From positions 1 to 35,262 of the forward strand of contig JAAELT010000480.1 of NCBI GenBank assembly GCA_024226315.1: a DNA stretch of 35,262 bases, read 5' to 3'. The notes below the pieces were generated by a model. The model did not search any database, was not told the origin of the DNA, and saw only the letters and a list, made by a program, of their open reading frames with translations. The DNA comes from a bacterium (lineage in GTDB: Bacteria; Acidobacteriota; Thermoanaerobaculia; Multivoradales; J023). Shown here in pieces: positions 1 to 8,500 of this stretch. Position 1 is the first letter of the stretch, and the number at the start of each line of letters is the position of its first letter. The position numbers and the translations under genes are program-made.

Positions 1-1
1 G

Positions 2-3000
2 ATCAGCACCCTGATCTTCACCCTCGACAACAGCCAGGGCGCGATCCCGGCGAACGCCCTCGACTTCACCGACGTCATGCCGGCGGCGATCGAGGTCGCG
101 GCCTCGCCCAACGCCTCGACCACGTGCGCCGGCGGCATCGTAACGGCGGCGCCGGCGACCAGCACGATCACGCTCACCGGCGGCTCGCTGGGCGCCGGCG
201 GTACCTGCACGGTGAGCGTCGACGTCACCAGCATCACCCGCGGCACCCACGTCAACACCACCGGCGACCTGACCTCGACGGCCGGCAACAGCGGCACGGC
301 GATGGCCAGCCTGGGCGTGGGGGCGTCCTCGGATCTGACGGTGAGCAAGAACGACTCGCCCGACCCGGTGGAGATCAATACCACCCTCACCTACACCGTG
401 CAGGTCGACAACCTCGGCCCCTCGACCGCCGCCAACGTCGTGGTGGTCGACACCTTGCCCGCCGGCGTGGTGTTCGGCAGCGCGGTCGGCACGGGCTGGA
501 GCTGCGGCGAGGTGGCGCTGACCGTGACCTGCACGCGGCCCACCCTGGTCACCGGCCTGGCGCCCGTGATCACCATCACCGTGACCGCGCCCGCCGTCGG
601 CGGCCTCTACACCAACGACGTCACCGTGAGCTCCGACACGGTCGATCTCCACCCCGGCAACAACGCCGACAGCGAGCTCACCGAGGTGTTCGAGCCGGGC
701 GAGGTGTTCGAGCCGGATCCGGTAGCGACGATCAGCGGCCCGGCGTCGATGACCGTGGCCGACGTCGATGGCGACGGCGACCTGGACGCTGTGGCGGCCG
801 GCTTCGACAGCGACGAGCTGGTGCTGATCAGAAACGACGGCGACAACCGTGGCCTGCTGTGGACGACGTCGAGCGTGGCCACCGGCTTCGACGGCGCGAG
901 GTCGGCACGGATGGTGGACGTGGACGGCGACGGCGACCCGGACGTGCTGGCGGCGGCCAAGAACGACGGTGAGGTGGCCTGGTGGGAGAATACCGCGGGC
1001 GACGGCTCCGCGTGGAGCAAACACTCCATCGACGCCGCCTTCGCCGACGCCGCGGCCGTAGCCGGCTTCGACGCCGACGGCGACGGCGACCTGGACGCCT
1101 TCGCCGGCGGCGAGGCGAGCGGCGCGGTCTCCTGGTGGGAGAACACCGCCGGCGACGGCTCGGCATGGACCGAGCGTGCGGTCTCGGCGACCTTCACCGG
1201 CGTCCAGGCCCTGCGCGGCGTCGACGTCGACGGCGACGGCGACGACGACCTGATCGGCGGCGCCACCGCCGGCGTCACGTGGTGGGAGAACTCCTCCGGC
1301 GACGGCTCGGTGTGGACCGAGCGGGTGATCTCGGCCGCCTTCGCCGGCGCCCGCTCCGTGGACGCCGCCGACCTCGACGCCGACGGCGACGTCGACGTGT
1401 TGGGCGCCGCTTTCGACGGCGACGAGCAGGCCTGGTGGGAGAACACCGCCGGTGACGGCTCGGCCTGGACGAAACACACCATCGACGCGGCGGTGGACGG
1501 CGCGGCCTCCACCCTGGCGGTGGACGTGGACATCGACGGTGACCTCGACGTGGTGGGCTCGGCGTTCGAGGGCGACGAGGTGGCCTGGTGGGAGAACACC
1601 GCCGGCGACGGCTCGGCGTGGACCAAGCGCGCGGTGGACCGCTCGGTGGACGGTGCCTCGGAGGTGTTCGCCGCCGACGTCGACGCCGACGGCGACGTGG
1701 ACCTGCTGGGCGGCGCGCAGGAAGCCGACACGGTGCTGGTGTGGGAGAACCAGAACCTGCACCGCAGCGCCAGCAACGCCACCATCGAGATCATCGAATC
1801 CGGCTTCGACGGCGCCATCTTCGTGAAATCCGGAGACATCGACGCCGACGGCGACGTGGACGTGGCGGCCAGCGCCGTGGCCGCGGACGAGATCCGCTGG
1901 TTCGCCAGCTCCGGCGGCCGCGGCCCGACCTGGACCCCGACCACCGTGGCCTCGGGCGTCGACGGCGTGTGGGAGGTCGAGCTCTTCGACATGGACCTCG
2001 ACGGCGATCTCGACGTGCTGGCCGCCGTGTTCTTCGACCAGGAAGTGGCCTGGTGGTCCAACACCGCCGGCGACGGCTCGACCTGGGCCAAGACCACCAT
2101 CGCCACCACCATCGACGGGCCGCGCAGCGTCGAACCGGCGGACGTGGACGGCGACGGAGATCCCGACGTGATCGGACAGGCCCAGGGCGGCAGCCAGGTG
2201 TACTGGTGGGAGAACACCGCCGGCGACGCTTCGACGTGGACCGAGCACGTGATCGACGCCTTCTTCTTCGGCGCCCGCTCGATCGTGGCCGCCGACGTCG
2301 ATCGCGACGGCGACGTCGACGCGCTGGGTGTCGGTCTGCAGGGCAACACCGTGGCCTGGTGGGAGAACACAGCCGGCGACGGTTCGGCGTGGACCGAGCA
2401 CTCGATCGACACCGCGTTCGCCGGCGCCATCGATGTCTTCGCCGCCGACCTCGACCGCGACGGCGACATGGACGCCGTGGCCTCGGGCCGCGACGCCGAC
2501 GAGATCGCCTGGTGGGAGAACACGGCCGGCGACGGCTCGGCCTGGAGCAAGGCGACCATCGTCACCGACTTCAACGGTACCCGCTCGGTGTACGCCGCCG
2601 ACCTGGACGCGGACGGCGACATGGACGTGGCGGCCTCGGCGCGCTTCTCCGACAAGGTGTCGTGGTTCGAGAACTCTGCCGGCGACGGCTCGGTGTGGAC
2701 CGAGCACGTGGTGGACGAGGGCAAGAACGTGGCCGGCTCGGTGTGGTCCGCCGACATCGACCGCAACGGCCAGCCCGACCTGATCGCCGCCGGCGAAGCC
2801 GCGGGCGAGGTGCGCTGGTACCCGAACCGCGGCGGCCAGTTCGCGCTGCCCACCGTGCAGGTCGTGCCGCCGGACTTCGGCGACGGCGACGAAGAGGCGA
2901 TGCTCGAGATCACCGCCTTCCACCGCGGCCGCGCCGCCGACGGCGACGTGGAGCTGGTGACCTTCGAGCTGCGCTTCGAGGACACCGCCACGCGCGCGCC

Positions 3001-5125
3001 GCTTTCCGGCGCCCAGATCAACGCCCTGGTCGAGACCCTGTCGGTGTACCGCGACGCCGCCGCCGGCGTCGACCCGGGGGGCTGGGACGCCGCCGATACG
3101 CTGGTGGCCACCGTCGACACCCTGGACCTCGACGCCGCCGGCCTGCTGGTGGTGCAGCTCACCGACGACGACCCCGAGGTGGCGGTAACCTTCGGCAGCC
3201 CGGAGCGGTTCTTCGTGGTGGTCGAGCAGACCACCGACGCCAGCGCCCAGACGCCCTCGACCTTCCTGATGACGCATCTCACCAGCTCGACCAGTAAGGC
3301 CGACTCCCGCGACCACGACGTGCCGCTGCTGATCGAGCAGAGCCCGGACGTGACCGCGTCGAGCGCCCGGCAGGCCGAGCTGTCGCTCGCCAAGCAGGCC
3401 TCGGCGATCACCGTCGAGCCGGGCGAGCCGCTCACCTACACCCTGACGGTGACCAACAACGGCCCGTCGGTGGCCGAGGGCGTGGTGATCAACGACGTGC
3501 TGCCCGCCGGCGTCACGCTCGTTTCAACCACCGGCTGCGCCGAGGACCCGGCCGGCGTGCCGGCGTGCGGCGTCGCCGACATCTCGTCGGGCGGCTCGGC
3601 GGTGGTCACCATCGCCGTCACTATCGACATCTCCACCCCGCTGGGCGGCCTGGTCAACGAGGCCACCGTCACCTCCACCACCAGCGACCTGGTGCCCGAC
3701 AACGACACCGCCGGCGTCGAGACCCTGGTGGGCGGTTTCGACCGCACCGACCTGTCCCTATCCAAGACCGACGACCTCTCCGGCGAGCCGGCGATCACCG
3801 GCACCAGCTTCGAGTACGTGCTCACCGTGACCAACCTCGGCCCGGCCAGCTCCTCGGGCGGTACGATCGTCGACGCCCTGCCGCCGGGCGTCACCTTCGC
3901 CGGCTCGGGCGACGGCTGCCTGTTCACCACGCCCAACGTGACGTGCCCGTTCGGACCGATGGCGGTCGGCGGCGAGCAGACCTTCCGTTTCCAGGTCAAC
4001 ATCGACCCGGGCGCCCAGCCGGTGCTGGTCAACCAGGCCCAGGTGCTGGGCAACGAGGCCGACCTGGTGACCGGCAACAACACCGCCAGCCACGACACTC
4101 CGACGCTCGACGGTACGCCGCCGCGCGTGGCCGCGCTCGAGACCGTGCCGGCGCACCCGGACGGCGCCGTCGCCGGCTGCCAGAGCGTCGACCTCGCGGT
4201 CACCGGCCTGACGGTGCGTTTCGACGAGCAGATGTTCAACCCGCCGGGCGACACCGATCCCGACGACGTCACCAACCCGGCAAACTACATGCTGATCGCA
4301 CCGGGACCGGACGCCGGCCTGCTGACCCGCTTCTGCGGCCCGGTGCTGGGTGACGACGTGGCGGTTCCGATCGACAGCGTCACCTACGACATCGTCAGCC
4401 CGGGCGCCATCCTGTCCGTCAACGGCGGCGCGCCGCTGCCCGAGGGCATCTATCGCCTGCTGGTGTGCGGCTCCACCACCGTGCGTGACCTGATCGGCAA
4501 CCCGCTCGACGGCAACGGCAACGGCATCCCAGGCGACGACTACGAGCAGCGCTTCCGCGTCGACCGCGGCAACGCGCTGGTCAACGCCAACTTCGACTGC
4601 GCGTTCGACCCGTGGGTGGGCGAGAGCACCGATCCTTCGGAGATCTTCCGCGGCACCAACGACATCGACGGCTCCAACGTCTCCGGCTCGGCGCAGATCG
4701 AGAACCAGACCGCGAGCACGGACTTCGGCCTCGCCGAGTGCATCGAGGTGATGCCGGGCACCGACCACGAGTTGATCGGCCGGGTGCTGATCGACGCGGT
4801 GCCGGGCGTGATCGTCGAGCTGCGACCGTTCTGCGAGTCCTTCGCCGCGGCCGAGTGCGCGGCGCCGGCGCTCTCCTTCTCCGCCAGCGCCGAGAGGACT
4901 TCGCTGACGGAGACGGGCGGCGCCTGGGTGGCGGTCAGTAGCCCGATCTCACTGCCGGCGTCGGCAGCGTCGGCGATCTGTGGCTTCGAGATCGAGGCGG
5001 TGGGCGGCGAGGACTTCACCGCGTTCCTGGACGCGCTGGAGCTGACGGGGGACGGGGTGCTCTTCGTCGACGGTTTCGAGACCCGGGATACGGCGGAGTG
5101 GTCGTCGACGGTGATCGAGCCTTGA
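2..5125 (+). CDS. Giant secreted FG-GAP/DUF11 repeat protein, 3' part (5'-truncated by window edge)
   Basis: The frame is open from base 2, so the gene starts upstream; the first in-window ATG (77) lies inside a domain. Order seen: the end of a DUF11-like/DUF7933-type stalk (nt 2-320), a DUF11 domain (about 335-690), fourteen FG-GAP/VCBS-type blades (about 705-2850) with DxDxDG calcium-type loops and a recurring WWENTAGDGSAW strand, a linker domain (2860-3370), two DUF11 domains (3380-4110), an Ig/SbsA-like domain (4115-4565) and a C-terminal domain (4570-5040). It ends in the tail LFVDGFETRDTAEW plus eight residues. No catalytic motif is visible. FG-GAP propellers and DUF11 stalks are typical of extracellular proteins, so a surface or secreted structural or binding role is inferred. 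It is colinear with the last third of the next gene. The family call is firm; the function is unknown. Confidence 0.9.
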   Translation: MSTLIFTLDNSQGAIPANALDFTDVMPAAIEVAASPNASTTCAGGIVTAAPATSTITLTGGSLGAGGTCTVSVDVTSITRGTHVNTTGDLTSTAGNSGTAMASLGVGASSDLTVSKNDSPDPVEINTTLTYTVQVDNLGPSTAANVVVVDTLPAGVVFGSAVGTGWSCGEVALTVTCTRPTLVTGLAPVITITVTAPAVGGLYTNDVTVSSDTVDLHPGNNADSELTEVFEPGEVFEPDPVATISGPASMTVADVDGDGDLDAVAAGFDSDELVLIRNDGDNRGLLWTTSSVATGFDGARSARMVDVDGDGDPDVLAAAKNDGEVAWWENTAGDGSAWSKHSIDAAFADAAAVAGFDADGDGDLDAFAGGEASGAVSWWENTAGDGSAWTERAVSATFTGVQALRGVDVDGDGDDDLIGGATAGVTWWENSSGDGSVWTERVISAAFAGARSVDAADLDADGDVDVLGAAFDGDEQAWWENTAGDGSAWTKHTIDAAVDGAASTLAVDVDIDGDLDVVGSAFEGDEVAWWENTAGDGSAWTKRAVDRSVDGASEVFAADVDADGDVDLLGGAQEADTVLVWENQNLHRSASNATIEIIESGFDGAIFVKSGDIDADGDVDVAASAVAADEIRWFASSGGRGPTWTPTTVASGVDGVWEVELFDMDLDGDLDVLAAVFFDQEVAWWSNTAGDGSTWAKTTIATTIDGPRSVEPADVDGDGDPDVIGQAQGGSQVYWWENTAGDASTWTEHVIDAFFFGARSIVAADVDRDGDVDALGVGLQGNTVAWWENTAGDGSAWTEHSIDTAFAGAIDVFAADLDRDGDMDAVASGRDADEIAWWENTAGDGSAWSKATIVTDFNGTRSVYAADLDADGDMDVAASARFSDKVSWFENSAGDGSVWTEHVVDEGKNVAGSVWSADIDRNGQPDLIAAGEAAGEVRWYPNRGGQFALPTVQVVPPDFGDGDEEAMLEITAFHRGRAADGDVELVTFELRFEDTATRAPLSGAQINALVETLSVYRDAAAGVDPGGWDAADTLVATVDTLDLDAAGLLVVQLTDDDPEVAVTFGSPERFFVVVEQTTDASAQTPSTFLMTHLTSSTSKADSRDHDVPLLIEQSPDVTASSARQAELSLAKQASAITVEPGEPLTYTLTVTNNGPSVAEGVVINDVLPAGVTLVSTTGCAEDPAGVPACGVADISSGGSAVVTIAVTIDISTPLGGLVNEATVTSTTSDLVPDNDTAGVETLVGGFDRTDLSLSKTDDLSGEPAITGTSFEYVLTVTNLGPASSSGGTIVDALPPGVTFAGSGDGCLFTTPNVTCPFGPMAVGGEQTFRFQVNIDPGAQPVLVNQAQVLGNEADLVTGNNTASHDTPTLDGTPPRVAALETVPAHPDGAVAGCQSVDLAVTGLTVRFDEQMFNPPGDTDPDDVTNPANYMLIAPGPDAGLLTRFCGPVLGDDVAVPIDSVTYDIVSPGAILSVNGGAPLPEGIYRLLVCGSTTVRDLIGNPLDGNGNGIPGDDYEQRFRVDRGNALVNANFDCAFDPWVGESTDPSEIFRGTNDIDGSNVSGSAQIENQTASTDFGLAECIEVMPGTDHELIGRVLIDAVPGVIVELRPFCESFAAAECAAPALSFSASAERTSLTETGGAWVAVSSPISLPASAASAICGFEIEAVGGEDFTAFLDALELTGDGVLFVDGFETRDTAEWSSTVIEP
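335..5122 (+). repeat. Large direct repeat, copy 1 (partner 18108-22883)
   Basis: The DUF11, FG-GAP, DUF11, DUF11, Ig-like and C-terminal block of the first gene is matched in the same order and nearly the same length by nt 18108-22883 of the next gene. The order and divergence of individual FG-GAP blades are preserved, so this is a block duplication and not independent assembly. Confidence 0.85.
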
Positions 5126-5130
5126 TCGAT

Positions 5131-5296
5131 CCACGATCCCCGGGGGTTGAAACCCCCGGCTACTATCTATCGCCCTTGCAGGGCTCGGTTAGCTCTGGAG
5201 TCCCGGAGGGACGGCATAGAGTAGCCTGGGGTTTCAACCCCGGGAACGACGGTGACCAGAATGATTCGCGTCCCGGAGGGACGCTACATCGATGAG
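5131..5296. repeat. REP-like palindromic intergenic element, copy 1 (compound)
   Basis: Immediately after the first giant gene. It holds an 8-9 bp perfect stem (5140-5147 with 5152-5159, TGAA loop), then a unit at 5191-5245 with the palindrome GTCCCGGAGGGAC followed by a GGGGTTTCAACCCC palindrome. A second GTCCCGGAGGGAC lies at 5270-5282. The left hairpin is an inverted version of the right one (GTAGCC next to the GGGGTTTCAACCCC-type palindrome). A near-identical inverted copy lies at 22906-22962. The stem could also act as a transcript end for the upstream gene, but no U-tract follows. Confidence 0.75.
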
Positions 5297-5336
5297 ACGG
5301 TTTTCCATTGTTTTGCGTTATCAGTAATAGAGACAA

Positions 5337-5356
5337 GGCGGCTTGTCCAAGCCGCC
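5337..5356. other. Perfect 8-bp GC-rich hairpin
   Basis: GGCGGCTT (5337-5344) pairs perfectly with AAGCCGCC (5349-5356) around a GTCC loop. It could be a transcript-end or processing hairpin, or part of the neighbouring palindromic repeat family. No run of T follows, so it is not called an intrinsic terminator. The A+T-rich stretch just before it (5299-5335) is the only plausible promoter area ahead of the giant gene, but I see no clear -35/-10 pair in it. Confidence 0.5.
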
Positions 5357-5386
5357 GCCGTCGTGATGATAGGGTCGCGGCGGCAC

Positions 5387-5522
5387 AACTGACAGGCTGT
5401 CCACTGACCCGGAAAGTGGGACGCCGCCTCATCTCCGGGGGAGGAAAACCTCTCCCGTCATCGGATCCGGAGCCCTTGCGGCCCTGGGGAAGGTATGGGC
5501 GGAATCACCGATGGGTAAGTTG
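5387..5522 (+). promoter_or_regulatory. Structured leader with partial resemblance to a c-di-GMP-I (GEMM) aptamer
   Basis: CAACT (5387-5391) can pair with AGTTG (5518-5522), closing a domain. Inside, AGGC pairs with GCCT around a CCACT/AGTGG hairpin that is followed by GGGACGC. Further stems include CTCCGG with CCGGAG, and the segment ends in CACCGATGG. The GAAA-like loop, GGGACGC and ACCGATGG recall GEMM-I. However, the conserved AAA after GGGACGC, which supplies the intercalating adenine, and the CAAACC segment are not present. The fold overlaps the start codon at 5511. Treat this as a candidate, possibly degenerate or a different motif. Confidence 0.25.
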
Positions 5523-8500
5523 AGATTCCCGGGTCTTTTTTCTCGCTCGTGTCTTCGTGGCCCCGAGGGACCCTGTGCCCCTGCCGGCCTCCTTCTCGCC
5601 ACCCTGCTGCTGATCGTCTCGTCGGTGCCGGCGCCGGCCGACAACCTGCTGGTGTCCGCGGGGCAGCCGGGGCTCGACGCCGTCGCCGAGCTGCAGTCCG
5701 ATCAGCCTCTGGCGCGCCAGATCAGCGACGACGGGCGCTACCTGGTGTTCACCAGCTACGCCACCAACGTGGTGCCGGGTCAGGTCGATACCAACGAGGC
5801 CAACGACGTCTTCCTCTACGACCACGCGACCGACTCCGCGACCCTGGTGTCGCACACCCCCGTCGGCCCGACCGTGGCGGGCAACTTCCGGTCCGACTCG
5901 CCGGCGATCAGCGGCGACGGCGCCTGGGTCGTCTTCGTCACCGAGGCGCGGGACCTGATCAGCACACCGCAGACCCGCGGCGGGATCTATCTGTACGAGG
6001 TGGCCACCGGCCGGCTCGCCCTGGCCTCTCACGTGCCCGGCGATCCGGACACCGCCGCCGGCAGCTCGGGATCGTCGCCGGTCATCGACGGCGACGGCTC
6101 GTTCGCGGCCTACGTGAGCCGATCGTCGGACCTCATCGTCGGTACCTTGCCTGGCTTTACCAACCAGATCTATCTCTACGAGCGCGCCACCGACACGAAT
6201 ATCCTGGTTTCCCACGCCTCCGCCGGCCCGACCGTGGGCGGCAACGACGACTCCACCGAGCCCTCGATCAGCGACGACGGCGGCGCGGTGGTCTTCCGCA
6301 GCGAGGCCTCGGACCTGGTTGCCGGGTTCGTCGACAACAACGGCAGCGGCAGCAGCAATCAGGACATCTTCGCCTTCGAGCGCGCCACGGGCACGGTCTC
6401 CCTGGTTTCCCGCTCGACCGCGGGAGCGGCCGCTTCCGGCAACGGGCGCTCCGAGGGCGCGAGGGTCAACGGCGACGGCACATTCGTGGTGTTTCAGGGC
6501 CTGGCCAGCAATCTGCTGGCGGGGTTCGTCGACAACAACGGCTCTTTCGGGCACGACGTCTTCCTCTTCGAGCTGGCGACCGGCACGACGACCCTGGTAT
6601 CCCACTCCACCGCCGGACCGAGCGAGGGCGGCAACAACCGATCGCTGACCGCGGTCATCAGCGCGGACGGCGGCTTCGTCGCTTTCGAGAGCAGTGCCAG
6701 CGACCTGGTGCCCGGGGTCTCCAGCAGCCAGATCTACCTCTTCGAGCGGACGACCGGAACGATCAGCCTGGTTTCGCATTCCACCGCCGGTCCGACGTCC
6801 GGAGGCACCGGCCAGTCCGAGGAGCCGGCGATCAGCGCGGACGGCAGCCACGTGACCTTTCGCAGCGCCGCGAGCAACCTGGTGGCGGGCACCGATCTCG
6901 GTTTCAGCTTCGACGTCTTCCTGTACGAGCGCGCCACGGGGTCGATCTCACTGGTCAGCCACGTCGCTGGGTCTCCGACGACCGCCGCCGGCAGCGCTCT
7001 GTTCAGCATCGTCGAGCCGGTGATCAACGCCGACGGCGGGTTTGTCGGGCACCAGAGCTTCTCTTCGGAGCTGGTCGCCGGCACGGTCGGCGGCGGCGTC
7101 TACGTCTACGAGAAAGCGACCGGAGTGAATTCCCTGGCGTCGCCGGCGGCATTGCCGGTGTTCACTACCGGCAATCAGGGCAGCGTCGAGGACCAGGGGC
7201 CGACAATGAGCTCCGACGGCCGCTTCGTGGCTTACGAGACCGAAGCGACCAACCTGATCCCGGGTCAGCTCGACCGCAACGAGCGGCGCGACGTCTTCCT
7301 CTTCGATCGGAGTACCGGTCAGACCGCTCTGGTCTCGCGTTCGAGCGCCGGACCGACCACGACCGCGACCAACAGCTCCAGCTTCGGCGGCTCCGAGGAG
7401 CCCGTGATCAGCCGCGATGGCGCATACGTCGTCTTCTTCAGCTTTTCCGACGACGTCGACGTGCCCGGCCTGACCTTCGGCGGTTCGACCACGTGGCAGC
7501 TCTACCTGTACGAAGTCGCCACCGGCACCATCAGCCTGGTGTCGCACCAGGCCGGCAATTCCACGACCAGCGGCAACAGTGCCGCTCAGACGCCCAGCAT
7601 CAACAAGAACGGGTCCCACGTGGCTTTCGTCAGCCAGGCCTCGGACCACGTGGCCGGTTTCACCGGCCCGAGCTTCCGCGAGCAGATCTACGTCTGGGAG
7701 CGGGCAACCGGGACCTTCACCCTCGCCTCGCACGCCGTGGGCATGCCGACCCAGGGTTCCAACCAGTTCAACCGCAGGCCGCCGATCGTCAGCGGCGACG
7801 GCACCCACGTGCTGTTCGCCTCGCAATCGACCGACCTGGTGACCGGTTTCGTCGCCAACACCACGACCAGCCTGTATCTGTTCGAGCTCGCCACCGGCAC
7901 CAACACGCTGGTCTCTCACTCGACGGCCGGGCCGGCGGCCTCGGCCAACGCCGACGTCGACACGTTCAGCACCCAGACGCACTTTCCCTCGATCAGCGAC
8001 GACGGCGCGTTCGTGGTTTACGAGACCGCGGCGACCGATCTGGTCGCCGGCTTCACCGACCACAACGCCGGCGACAAAGACCTCTTCCTCTTCACCGGCG
8101 CCACCGGCGCCAATACCCTGATCTCCCACTCCACGGCCGGTGCGGCCGAAACCGGCGACGATGCCTCCACCGAGGGGGTCCTGAGCGCCGATGGGGCCTT
8201 CGTCGCCTTCACCAGCGCGGCGAAGGACCTGATCTCCGGCCTCACCCTGCCGGCGTCGTCGTTCGCCACCCAGATCTACCTGTGGGAGCGCGCCACCGAT
8301 ACCCTCACCCTGGTGTCCCGCGTCGACGGCGACCCCACCGCCGGCGGCAGCAGTCGATCCAGCAAGCCGGTGATCAGTCCCGACGGCTCGTTCGTGGCCT
8401 TCACCAGCTCGTCGTCGAACCTGCTGCCCCCGGGCTCCAGCGCCTTCGGCACCAACGTCTACATCTGGGAACGGGCCACCGGCAACATCGTCCTCGCCTC

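Noticed and set aside
607..3435. 942-codon open frame on the minus strand
   Set aside because: It lies antisense to the FG-GAP repeats and its text (runs of AEPSPAVFSHQ-type repeats) is only the mirror of the periodic sense codons. High-GC repeats keep this frame open. The equivalent antisense frame recurs at 18170-19954.
5098..5295. Small 65-codon ORF across the palindromic element
   Set aside because: Its text (PEGRHRVAWGFNPG) is simply the translation of the REP-like repeat. It also overlaps the end of the first gene.
5337..5356. Intrinsic terminator
   Set aside because: The 8-bp hairpin is perfect but is followed by GCCGTCGTG and no T-run, so it was listed only as a hairpin.
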